DNA of 8,072 bases from Bacteroidota bacterium (GTDB lineage Bacteria; Bacteroidota; Bacteroidia; Cytophagales; Cyclobacteriaceae): positions 1 to 8,072 of the forward strand of contig JAPUIM010000425.1 of assembly GCA_027297025.1 (NCBI GenBank), written 5' to 3'. Below, one piece after another: positions 1-6,955 of the stretch; position 1 is the stretch's first letter, and each line of letters begins with the position of its first letter. Position numbers and translations under genes: made by a program. The notes below the pieces were generated by a model. The model ran no database searches. It was not told the origin of the DNA and saw only the letters and a list, made by a program, of their open reading frames with translations.

Positions 1-362
1 TGAATACATCCTTACATAAATCCACGGATGGCGGAGAGAAATTTGATATTACCATCAGGGTTCCTCATGGGATAACCACGATCTTTGGATAGATCCTAAT
101 AATCCATTAAGGATGATCAACTCTAATGATGGTGGAGGCAATGAGAATATAAACCGTGGCAAAACCTGGACAGAAGCAGGATTACATCACCACACAATTG
201 TACCACGTGATGACCACTAGTGATGTACCCTATCATGTGGCAGGGACACAGCAGGACAACAGCACCGTGGCAGTTTCTAGCGATGATGGAACCACATGCA
301 GGCAAGAGGTCCTAACCATGGGTGGCGGGGGGGAACCGGTTAAGATTTATGAAAGCTGTTAG
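1..362 (+). pseudogene. Remnant of a Vps10/sortilin-like BNR (Asp-box) repeat protein, frameshifted and truncated
   Basis: Conceptual translation gives a continuous match to my memory of the sortilin-like 'WD40/YVTN/BNR repeat' family, but only if the reading frame changes twice. Frame 3 from base 3 carries an Asp-box (STDGGEKF) and ends at IRVPHG. Near 69-71 one base is missing and the protein continues in frame 2 as DNHDLWIDPNNP and NDGGGN, up to GKTWTE. Near 174-177 it shifts again and continues in frame 3 as TTQLYHVMTTSDVPYHV and GTQQDNSTVAV, to a stop at 360-362. Intact relatives are large secreted beta-propeller proteins, often called glycosyl hydrolases although activity is rarely shown. 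The 5' part lies outside the window. After GGGGEP the familiar sequence stops, so the 3' end is also lost. GTG at 156 opens a 68-codon frame, but it begins inside the homology and is not a real gene start. Assembly error is a less likely explanation, because two shifts and a truncation would be needed. Confidence 0.75.
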
Positions 363-468
363 TCGGCAATAATTTTACATATCCATAGAGTAATTTCAGT
401 TGGATTTATTTTAACTTGAGGCTTTGTGAAGGATTATGTATTAGAATAGAAATTTGTTATCCATAAGG

Positions 469-2130
469 ATGAAAGTACTTTGTTTTCTTATTGCTTTTGC
501 TTGTATGCTTATCGCCAGGTCTCAGACTTCAGCTGTATATTTTATTGATGTCACCGAGAGATCAGGTATAGATTTCCGATATACATTTGGTGACGATACC
601 TATGGGAATATACTCGAAAGTAGCGGCTCCGGGGTTTCAATCCTGGACTACAATAATGATGGATTCATGGATTTGTATTTGTTGAACGGAAGATATTTGG
701 AAAGGATAAGTGATCCGGAGGGTAAAAAATACATTGGGGCTTATAATCATCTCTACAAAAATAACGGTGATGGGACATTCTTGGAAGTAGCAAAGCAAGC
801 AGGTATTGATGATATGCATTGGAGCATGTCTGCTGGTACAGTTGATTTTGAAGGGGATGGTGATACTGACATATTTCTTATGAATTATGGCCCTAATGTT
901 ATTTATTTTAATAATGGTGACGGCACATTTTCTGATGTGACTGAAAAATTGAACCTGAAAGGGCCTGACAAGCTTAATGGATTTACTAAATGGAGTGTGA
1001 GTATTGCTTTCTGGGATTATGACCTAGATAGCGATCTGGACCTAATGGTAGGGAATTTTCTGGCATTTGATCCATCCTATAAATCACCTACTGCACCTGA
1101 AATGATGCCGCACCCTGCAGAATATAGAGGTCAAGCCTCATATTTTTATCGCCAGGAAGCAGCAGGTATATTTATAGATAATACAAAAACACTGGGAATA
1201 TACTATCCGGATTCAAAATGTATGGGATTGACTGTATTTGATTTTGATGATGATGGGGATCTTGACTTATTCCAGGGAAATGATCACCAGAAGAATTTCC
1301 TTTTTAGAAATGATGGCACAGGGATAATTACGGAATCTGCTATTGCCAGCGGTATTGCAGTTAATGACAGGGGACAACCTACGGGTTCTATGCATGGATC
1401 CATCGGTGATATAGATGGGGACGGCTTGATAGATTTGCTGGTTACAGATCTGAAATATGGAGCTTTGTACAGAAATATTGGAGAGGGCATTTTTGAAGAT
1501 ATTACTGAGCAAAGCGGGGTAGCATTTGCTTTTGACGGTAAAGGTCAGTGGGCAGCATTTCTGTTTGATTATGATAATGATGGCGATTTAGATATATTTT
1601 CTGCTAATGGGATTGCAGAAGATCTAATTGACCAATACCCGTTACTGCTAGAAAACAATGGAAAAGGCCAGTTTATCAATGTTGGAATTGATAGAGGTAA
1701 ATATTTCCAGGGGAAGTATTCCGGAAGGGGGGCGGCAACCTGGGATTTTGATAATGATGGCGATCTGGATATCATCGTTTCTCACGTAAATCCCGGCTCA
1801 ACGGCAATTTTACTTCGCAATGATGGAGGCAATACAAACAATTGGCTGGGGCTAAAATTGGTGGGAATAACTGTCGGATCAGCTATAGGTGCGAAGGTAA
1901 TTATTGAAGCCGGCAGTCTTAGACAGGTAAAAGTAAACCAATGGGCAACAAGTTATTTATCTTATAGTGACCCCAGGATCCACATAGGTTTGGGAAAAGA
2001 AAATAAAATTGACAAATTAGAAATCAGATGGTCTGACGGTGAAGTGGAGGTTTTGCAAGATGTAGAAGTAAATCAGTACTTGCTGATCAAGCAGGGGAAA
2101 GGGATATTAAAAATGAAAAATGAAAAATGA
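469..2130 (+). CDS. Secreted FG-GAP/VCBS repeat protein with C-terminal ASPIC/UnbV domain (CRTAC1-like)
   Basis: The protein has 553 residues from ATG 469. This start puts a signal peptide at the N-terminus (MKVLCFLIAFACMLIA, cleavage probably around residues 18-22), so export is predicted. TTG 454 would add five residues and weaken the signal peptide. Seven aspartate-rich calcium-binding-type loops follow, at about residues 60-68, 126-134, 183-191, 258-266, 314-322, 367-375 and 426-434; DFDDDGDLD and DYDNDGDLD are typical. They mark the blades of an integrin-like beta-propeller. Residues about 464-540 form an ASPIC/UnbV domain (NNWLGLKLVG, GSAIGAKV, DPRIHIGLG, EIRWSDGE). Such proteins are extracytoplasmic; their biochemical role is unknown and binding or adhesion is usually assumed. 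The last eight residues (ILKMKNEK) are encoded by an A-rich heptamer repeat and look recently acquired. About 83 bp separate this gene from the downstream ligase gene, so co-transcription is possible but unproven. No good promoter was found in the 90 bp after the pseudogene. Confidence 0.9.
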   Translation: MKVLCFLIAFACMLIARSQTSAVYFIDVTERSGIDFRYTFGDDTYGNILESSGSGVSILDYNNDGFMDLYLLNGRYLERISDPEGKKYIGAYNHLYKNNGDGTFLEVAKQAGIDDMHWSMSAGTVDFEGDGDTDIFLMNYGPNVIYFNNGDGTFSDVTEKLNLKGPDKLNGFTKWSVSIAFWDYDLDSDLDLMVGNFLAFDPSYKSPTAPEMMPHPAEYRGQASYFYRQEAAGIFIDNTKTLGIYYPDSKCMGLTVFDFDDDGDLDLFQGNDHQKNFLFRNDGTGIITESAIASGIAVNDRGQPTGSMHGSIGDIDGDGLIDLLVTDLKYGALYRNIGEGIFEDITEQSGVAFAFDGKGQWAAFLFDYDNDGDLDIFSANGIAEDLIDQYPLLLENNGKGQFINVGIDRGKYFQGKYSGRGAATWDFDNDGDLDIIVSHVNPGSTAILLRNDGGNTNNWLGLKLVGITVGSAIGAKVIIEAGSLRQVKVNQWATSYLSYSDPRIHIGLGKENKIDKLEIRWSDGEVEVLQDVEVNQYLLIKQGKGILKMKNEK

Positions 2131-2165
2131 AAAGTAAAAAAATGAAAAAGGAAAAAGGAAAAATG
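2109..2165 (+). repeat. Degenerate heptamer tandem repeat (AAAAATG)
   Basis: About eight tandem units of seven bases run through this stretch. Three exact AAAAATG copies are at 2109-2129. Then come AAAAGTA, an eight-base AAAAAATG, two AAAAAGG copies at 2145-2158, and a final AAAAATG at 2159-2165. The array begins inside the 3' end of the ASPIC protein gene and its third unit supplies the TGA stop at 2128-2130. Because the unit length is not a multiple of three, gain or loss of a unit before the stop would change the C-terminus. AT-rich repeats of this type are, to my knowledge, frequent in intergenic DNA of Bacteroidota. Confidence 0.75.
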
Positions 2166-2213
2166 ATGATTTAAAAGTGAAATATCGAATTGATAAAACT
2201 TAAATTAAAAACA

Positions 2214-3542
2214 ATGGATAATCAATACATAGAACGGGTTGTTGATCTGACATCGCCTGAAAAAAACACTATCTATAACATGAGCATTGAACAGGCTCGC
2301 GAAATCATTAAAACGGGCGACACTGAGGCAATTAGAAGCATTGATGGTCAGTTTGCTTTAATATCTGTTAACGGTAAAGCAGTTCACCTGGCCCGCTCAA
2401 TAGGAATACCATTGCGATATTTTATTGCTAAAATAATTGATGGACCCTGTTTGGTAGTTGCTGAAAGAATTGATACTATTTACCAATACCTGAAGAAAAA
2501 AGGTTTGGACGACCAATTTCATCCATCATATACCAGAATGGCGCCAGCTCATTACCTGACAAAAATCAAGCTGTTAGGCTGTCCGGACCCTAACCCGGCA
2601 TACGACAGGTTTTTTACTCCGAAAATTAACCACTACGCTAAGTATTCTATTGAAGAGATAGGGGAAATATATATAAGGAAATTGTACCTGGAAATAATGA
2701 AATGGCTTCAATATAGAGTTAAATCTGGCCCAATTGGGGTTAGTTTTTCTGCTGGTGTGGATAGTGGCTCTATATTTTTGCTTACATACCATGCTTTACG
2801 TGAACTTGGCGAAAACCCTGCCAGACTTAAGGCCTTTACATTAAGTGTTGATGACATCAATCAAGATCTTGAGCAAGCCAGGGAGTTTTTAGATTATCTA
2901 AACCTGGCTATTTTCCTGGAAGCTATTGAAATTCCAGCCTCGGACCTGGATTGGAAAAAAACAATCGAGATTGTTGAAGATTACAAACCCCTGGACATCC
3001 AATCCGCTACCATGAATTATGCATTACTAAAAGGAATTCGGAGCCGCTACCCCGATTGGAAATATATAATTGATGGCGATGGGGGAGATGAGAACCTAAA
3101 GGATTATCCTATTGAAGAAAATCCTGAGTTGACGATCAAAAGCGTCCTGAATAATGTGATGTTATACCAGGAAGGCTGGGGGGTGGGATCTATGAAACAT
3201 TCGTTGACTTACTCGGGTGGACTAAGCAGAAGTTACATGCGAACTTTTGCTCCGGCAGACATGCTGAATTTCGAAGGTTTTAGTCCATACACGTTGCCTA
3301 ATGTAATTGAAGTAGCAGAGGGTATTCCATTTATTGAAATCACAGGATGGGACTATGAAAAACTTTACGCGTTAAAGGGTGCTATCGTGAAATGTGGTGT
3401 TAATGCGGTAACAGGGATAGAAATGCCCATTTATCCGAAAAGACGATTTCAGCATGGCGCTATGAAAAAGACTACATTCGCAAGCCACTTTCCAGACAGG
3501 GATTTGGATTACCGCTTACGGTATCAAGCAATATATGCTTAA
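2214..3542 (+). CDS. Asparagine-synthetase-like ATP-dependent ligase with reduced, Cys-less class II amidotransferase domain
   Basis: The protein has 442 residues from ATG 2214, which follows an A-rich leader; TTG 2190 would add eight residues. The C-terminal part is an Asn_synthase domain of the PP-loop ATP pyrophosphatase fold. Its nucleotide loop SFSAGVDSGS is at about residues 177-186 (canonical SGGVDS), a second signature IDGDGGDEN is at 286-294, and the C-terminal PKRRFQHG matches the lysine-containing end of asparagine synthetases. Family chemistry is adenylation of a carboxylate followed by amide formation. The first 150 residues look like a shortened glutaminase domain: IDGQFALI, ARSIGIPLRYF and VVAERIDTIYQYL match conserved segments. 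The N-terminal catalytic Cys of class II amidotransferases (Cys2 of AsnB) is absent, and the domain is shorter than in AsnB (total usually above 500 residues). I infer that it does not use glutamine-derived ammonia and may, like beta-lactam synthetase, join another amine or act within one molecule. True asparagine synthesis is unlikely. The stop overlaps the downstream radical SAM start. Confidence 0.85.
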   Translation: MDNQYIERVVDLTSPEKNTIYNMSIEQAREIIKTGDTEAIRSIDGQFALISVNGKAVHLARSIGIPLRYFIAKIIDGPCLVVAERIDTIYQYLKKKGLDDQFHPSYTRMAPAHYLTKIKLLGCPDPNPAYDRFFTPKINHYAKYSIEEIGEIYIRKLYLEIMKWLQYRVKSGPIGVSFSAGVDSGSIFLLTYHALRELGENPARLKAFTLSVDDINQDLEQAREFLDYLNLAIFLEAIEIPASDLDWKKTIEIVEDYKPLDIQSATMNYALLKGIRSRYPDWKYIIDGDGGDENLKDYPIEENPELTIKSVLNNVMLYQEGWGVGSMKHSLTYSGGLSRSYMRTFAPADMLNFEGFSPYTLPNVIEVAEGIPFIEITGWDYEKLYALKGAIVKCGVNAVTGIEMPIYPKRRFQHGAMKKTTFASHFPDRDLDYRLRYQAIYA

Positions 3543-4494
3543 AATATCCGAACTTAATTTAGATGACGATTGGATACTTTCCCACCGTGGTAAGAAAAAT
3601 TCAGTTGATTATAATAGACCTTATGCTTGTTTTGTAGAAAAAGAGCGAACAGCAAGAGGTACGTTGGAAGATGTTGCTACAGTTTTCCTAACCAATAAGG
3701 AGTGTCCTTTCCATTGTTTGATGTGTGATCTGTGGAAAAACACTACTGATCATAAAGTACCCCGAGGAGCAATTCCTTCACAAATTAGGTGGGCTCTGCA
3801 AAAGTTATCTCCTGTAAAACACATAAAACTATACAATAGCGGAAATTTTTTTGATGAGCAGGCTATTCCCAAAGAGGATTATGAAGCAATTGCTTCAATA
3901 CTGACCGGTTTTAATACTGTAGTTATCGAAAGCCATCCAAAGCTTATTGGCAAAAAGTGTTTATTGTTTAATGATATGCTTAATGCAGAATTACAGGTTT
4001 CGATTGGCCTCGAAACTGTCCATCCAGATGTTTTGTCTCTACTCAATAAGCAGATGAGTTTAATTGATTTTGAAAAATCGATTAAAATACTATCTAAACA
4101 TGGAATAAAGTCTCGAGCTTTCATCTTGCTAAAACCACCTTTTTTAAACGAAGATGAAGGTGTTTCCTGGGCAAAGCGTTCGATTGTTTATGCATTTGAA
4201 ACCGGAGTAGAGTGTTGTGTCGTAATACCTACCAGATCAGGTAACGGTGCTATGGATTGGTTACATGCTAACCAATACTTTTCCCCGCCTAACATTTATT
4301 CCCTGGAAGATGTACTGGAGTATGGGATCCAACTAAATCGAGGAAGAGTATTTGCTGATTTATGGGATCTTGAAATATTTTCGGATTGTGATAAATGTCT
4401 GATTAATAGAAAACAAAGGTTGCATGATATGAATTTGCAACAAGAAACAAAGGAAGAGGTCAGGTGTAGTTGCACCTCAAGTTTAAATTATTGA
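3535..4494 (+). CDS. Radical SAM protein, resembling the RaSEA (TIGR01210-type) family
   Basis: The protein has 319 residues. CPFHCLMC at residues 57-64 is the canonical CxxxCxxC motif (Cys57, Cys61, Cys64) that holds the [4Fe-4S] cluster for reductive cleavage of S-adenosylmethionine. Several later segments fit, by memory, the family of the archaeal archaeosine enzyme RaSEA: IKLYNSGNFFD (97-107), VIESHP (130-135), VSIGLETVHPDV (155-166) and AFILLKPPFLNEDE (195-208). The C-terminal region adds a CxxC (Cys285, Cys288) and a CxC (Cys311, Cys313), which could bind zinc or a second cluster. ATG 3535 lies within the last codons of the ligase gene, an 8-bp overlap, and no Shine-Dalgarno is visible, so translation is probably coupled. 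Archaeosine itself is not expected in bacteria, so the substrate is unknown. I infer that it acts on the product or substrate of the upstream ligase. Membership of the radical SAM superfamily is near certain; the RaSEA relationship is only moderately sure. Confidence 0.9.
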   Translation: MLKISELNLDDDWILSHRGKKNSVDYNRPYACFVEKERTARGTLEDVATVFLTNKECPFHCLMCDLWKNTTDHKVPRGAIPSQIRWALQKLSPVKHIKLYNSGNFFDEQAIPKEDYEAIASILTGFNTVVIESHPKLIGKKCLLFNDMLNAELQVSIGLETVHPDVLSLLNKQMSLIDFEKSIKILSKHGIKSRAFILLKPPFLNEDEGVSWAKRSIVYAFETGVECCVVIPTRSGNGAMDWLHANQYFSPPNIYSLEDVLEYGIQLNRGRVFADLWDLEIFSDCDKCLINRKQRLHDMNLQQETKEEVRCSCTSSLNY

Positions 4495-4532
4495 TATAAC
4501 TGATATTTTGCAAGACTCGTGATATGTGAAGT

Positions 4533-4551
4533 GATTTTTTAGTAAAAAATC
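4533..4551. other. Perfect AT-rich inverted repeat in the convergent gap
   Basis: GATTTTTT and AAAAAATC form an 8-bp perfect stem with an AGT loop, 38 bases after the radical SAM stop. The stem is nearly all A-T, with no GC-rich part, so it does not fit the standard intrinsic terminator well. It could still act as a weak terminator or mRNA end for the plus-strand genes. Confidence 0.35.
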
Positions 4552-4588
4552 CGAAACATCAATTAACAAATAGCACGAGAATTATAAT

Positions 4589-4629
4589 TGCACTCGAATT
4601 CAGGGAAACAATCATCCCTGTGAAGTGCA
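4589..4629. terminator. Two-step hairpin between convergent genes, possible bidirectional terminator
   Basis: An outer stem TGCACT (4589-4594) pairs with AGTGCA (4624-4629), and an inner stem CAGGGA (4601-4606) pairs with TCCCTG (4615-4620) across an 8-base loop, separated by an asymmetric internal loop. It lies 41 bases past the phosphofructokinase stop and 95 bases past the radical SAM stop, where a shared terminator would be expected. Neither side has a clear T tract, so a termination role is only inferred from position. Confidence 0.3.
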
Positions 4630-4670
4630 TCGACGAGATCAAAGCACCAACCCATGTTATAACATCATTA

Positions 4671-5867
4671 TCATGAATCTGCTGTCATTATAAACATGGG
4701 CTGCTTGATAAAAGATTTGTAAATGGGTGTAAATCGCTCAGTATTATAATACTTGGCAACATCAATCACTTTTTTTCTTCCTATAATTATGTCAAGGGAT
4801 ACACTATCATAGATCCCATTCCTTAGGGATATTAATCTGCCAAATTTTTTGTCAAGGATCAAATCTAGTGCTATATTTCCGAAGGCTATGGGAACAATTG
4901 AATCAAAAGCATCAGGTTCTCCGCATCTCACCATGTAACTAAGTCGTTGGTTAACAACATCTACCCGTCTGCCATTGTTATATTTTGATGAAAGTTCTTT
5001 GAGTTTCATCGCAACTTTATCGCCAATGCCACCTAATTTTTTGTGTCCAAACATATCCTTTTCATCGCTTTCAATTGACATATCTTCGTGGTGTACCATA
5101 GTTGCCCCTTCCGAAACCAATACCACAGCATAATTGCTAGGATTAAGATTCCGGTCGTGGACCAGCAGTTCAGTGAGATGCTCTATCTCAAATGGATACT
5201 CCGGGATAATACATCTGTCCGCAGCTCCGGCCATGGTCGGTAGTAAGCTGGTAAAGCCGGCATATCTGCCAAACACCTCAATTACCAGGAACCGTTCGTG
5301 TGATCCTGCTGAAGTTCTTAACATATGTGTTAATTCAATTGTCCGGGTGATACAGGTACTGAATCCGATACAATAATCTGTACCTGGTACATCATTGTCC
5401 ATTGTTTTAGGTATTGCTACAATATTTACACCCTCTTTATGAAGTCGGTGGGCGTAGCTCAATGTGTCATCACCCCCTATGGGTATCAGGAAATCGATCC
5501 CTAAAAATTCCAGGTTTTTAAGTACTTCTGGTGTAACATCATTGACCTCTTTGTCATATTTTCTATTAAGATGTTCCGGTAAACTAACCTTAATCAGTTT
5601 GCTGGGATTTGTCCGGGTTGTATGGAGAAATGTTCCTCCTGTCCGTGCTGCACGGTTTACGATATCTGTATTCAGTTCTCGAACATTCTCACTATTATCT
5701 GCATTTTCATCAGGTATAAAATCAACTAATCCTCCCCAACCACGCCTGATCCCAAGTACTTTATACCCTTCACGAATCGCCCGAAATGTAACTGCACGAA
5801 TTGCCGGATTTAATCCCGGGACATCCCCTCCACCGGTTAGTATTCCTATCGTTCCTTTTGTGCCCAC
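4671..5867 (-). CDS. pfp: 6-phosphofructokinase, predicted pyrophosphate-dependent
   Basis: The protein has 398 residues and phosphorylates fructose 6-phosphate to the 1,6-bisphosphate in glycolysis, in the cytoplasm. The fold signatures are in order: phosphate loop TGGGDVPGLNPAIR (11-24), GGTFLHTTRTNP (77-88), IGGDDT (130-135), PKTMDNDVPGTD (153-164) with catalytic Asp157, HERFLVIEVFGRYAG (190-204) with substrate arginines 192 and 201, IIPE (220-223), and YMVRCGEPDAFD (311-322) with Arg314. Two positions decide the phosphate donor. Asp134 stands where ATP enzymes have Gly (104 in E. coli), and Lys154 stands where they have Gly (124). Both substitutions are the established mark of PPi-dependent enzymes, so automatic labels of 'ATP-dependent' would probably be wrong. 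The chain is longer than the 320-residue bacterial ATP enzyme. The start is GTG 5867: an in-frame TAA lies four codons upstream, with no ATG between. It is convergent with the radical SAM gene and 255 bp downstream of the membrane-protein gene, so it probably has its own promoter. Confidence 0.93.
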   Translation of the reverse strand: MGTKGTIGILTGGGDVPGLNPAIRAVTFRAIREGYKVLGIRRGWGGLVDFIPDENADNSENVRELNTDIVNRAARTGGTFLHTTRTNPSKLIKVSLPEHLNRKYDKEVNDVTPEVLKNLEFLGIDFLIPIGGDDTLSYAHRLHKEGVNIVAIPKTMDNDVPGTDYCIGFSTCITRTIELTHMLRTSAGSHERFLVIEVFGRYAGFTSLLPTMAGAADRCIIPEYPFEIEHLTELLVHDRNLNPSNYAVVLVSEGATMVHHEDMSIESDEKDMFGHKKLGGIGDKVAMKLKELSSKYNNGRRVDVVNQRLSYMVRCGEPDAFDSIVPIAFGNIALDLILDKKFGRLISLRNGIYDSVSLDIIIGRKKVIDVAKYYNTERFTPIYKSFIKQPMFIMTADS

Positions 5868-5996
5868 CTTAACATTAGATTAATAACAATATTATTTTGT
5901 CCTATCAGATCATAAATTTAATATTTTATTGTGAGATATGCTTTCATTTTTCACCCCTCAATACAAATTATCAATGTATAAATCCGGATCCCTTTT

Positions 5997-6122
5997 TTAT
6001 AGGTCTCTTGTTAGGGCTTCTAACTTTTCATTTTTAATGTTTTGATGGTGCTTCTTGAACTGTTGATTCAGCCCAAATGGCAACAAGAATCCCAAAATTA
6101 TTGGAGATGAGGGACTCTTCTT
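5997..6122 (-). other. In-frame 41-codon open stretch after the UnbU-like stop; possible gene remnant
   Basis: Directly after the TAA at 6123-6125 the same minus-strand frame stays open for 41 codons to a TAA at 5997-5999. It reads a hydrophobic SPIILGFLLPFGLN followed by a basic, polar tail (KKHHQNIKNEK). It has no ATG and no ribosome binding site, so it is not called as a gene. It might be a lost C-terminal extension of the membrane protein or a chance frame. The rest of the 255-bp gap (5868-6122) holds a copy of ATTAAAAATGAAAA (6025-6038, minus strand) and no other gene I can support. Confidence 0.2.
6025..6038 (-). repeat. Second copy of the 14-base ATTAAAAATGAAAA element
   Basis: On the minus strand these bases read ATTAAAAATGAAAA, identical to 2106-2119 at the start of the heptamer array. 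A shorter related stretch, GAAAAATGAAAG, is at 5941-5952 on the same strand. All copies lie at gene ends or in gaps. With such low complexity a chance match cannot be excluded. Confidence 0.4.
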
Positions 6123-6947
6123 TTATGTCTTTTGTTTTCCGGGTACTAACTCTGAAACTTTTTTAAGTTCAATTACTTTAGCTATTGGCCCAATTATAAA
6201 GAGCGCGTAAAATGGAGCATAGATAAAAAGATTTAACCTCAGCACAAACTCTAATAAGGCAATGAGAAAAGCCACCAGTACTTGTCCATTCCTGTTTTTT
6301 ACATTAGTTGCCGGATCTGTGATCATGAAGAATATAAATAACTGGTACATAGGTCCAGTTAAAGGCGCCAGCTCGGTTAAGAAATTATCACCAGTAATTA
6401 AACTTCTTAAAAAAGCAAATGCGATAAAACTCAAAACATAGGTTAAAGTAATGTGAAGTCTTTTCGCTTTGTGAACGATAACCATTCCCAAAAGCCAGAT
6501 GATTATCAGGGGTAACACATCATTACCCCACTGTATACTCAATCCTGCAACACTAAATGCTGCTATAAAAAGCATCCATGAAATCCCAAAATTAGAAGGG
6601 TTCCAGACGTGCTGATCTTTATATCTCAAAACATATTTAGACATGATAGAAATAGCTGCTGTTACTACATATGGCCAGATCATAGTAGATCTTATCAATA
6701 TGGCTACGCTAATTCCAGTTATATAAGCGCTTGAAAGATTTTTCCATCTTCCCAAAACTACTCTGGCCAAAATTAATTCTACCACCATACTCGTTCCCAC
6801 TGCGGCCAATAGATTCTCGTAACTATCAAGTATGCCATAACTTAAATGACCAACAAGTAATAGAATAGAAATAAATATTGGTGGAACGTATCTAAAGTAT
6901 TTACCAACCCATATTTTATTGGTTATCAGTTTGACTATTGAAGCCAT
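6123..6947 (-). CDS. UnbU-like (RnfD/NqrB-related) polytopic membrane protein
   Basis: The protein has 274 residues and is dominated by hydrophobic segments; I see about nine or ten membrane spans between residues 23 and 259, with a basic C-terminal tail. Segments that recall the RnfD/NqrB family are SAYITGISVAILIRS (73-87), HVWNPSNFGI (113-122) and FFMITDPATNV (206-216, compare FMATDPVT of RnfD). In that family the subunit belongs to ion-pumping electron-transfer complexes with covalently bound FMN. The SGAT-type flavin-attachment motif is not seen here, and no other Rnf or Nqr genes are present. The better comparison is the UnbU (E5) protein of enediyne clusters, because the gene directly upstream encodes an ASPIC/UnbV protein, the usual partner. 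ATG 6947 lies 12 bases after that gene's stop and has a good Shine-Dalgarno, so the two form an operon. Function is unknown; transport or membrane redox support is possible. Confidence 0.75.
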   Translation of the reverse strand: MASIVKLITNKIWVGKYFRYVPPIFISILLLVGHLSYGILDSYENLLAAVGTSMVVELILARVVLGRWKNLSSAYITGISVAILIRSTMIWPYVVTAAISIMSKYVLRYKDQHVWNPSNFGISWMLFIAAFSVAGLSIQWGNDVLPLIIIWLLGMVIVHKAKRLHITLTYVLSFIAFAFLRSLITGDNFLTELAPLTGPMYQLFIFFMITDPATNVKNRNGQVLVAFLIALLEFVLRLNLFIYAPFYALFIIGPIAKVIELKKVSELVPGKQKT

Positions 6948-6955
6948 ATCACAAT

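Noticed and set aside
123..305. 60-codon minus-strand frame in the pseudogene region
   Set aside because: The plus strand carries clear remnant homology; the product is Cys/His-rich without a pattern.
363..468. Bacteroidota-type promoter (TTG then TAnnTTTG) before the ASPIC gene
   Set aside because: TTG triplets and a CTTTG are present, but no pair has the right spacing and a proper -7 element.
2214..4494. RiPP cluster with a short precursor peptide
   Set aside because: No short open frame with a leader-like sequence was found next to the ligase and radical SAM genes; the flanking gaps are A-rich repeat or hairpins.
5134..5376. 80-codon open frame on the plus strand
   Set aside because: It is antisense to the conserved core of the phosphofructokinase.
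5464..5883. 139-codon open frame on the plus strand
   Set aside because: It lies opposite the phosphofructokinase, whose motifs are unambiguous, and its product shows no domain.
5868..5990. Promoter of the phosphofructokinase gene
   Set aside because: The minus strand has TTGATAATTTG, one base short of the TAnnTTTG element; too weak to call.
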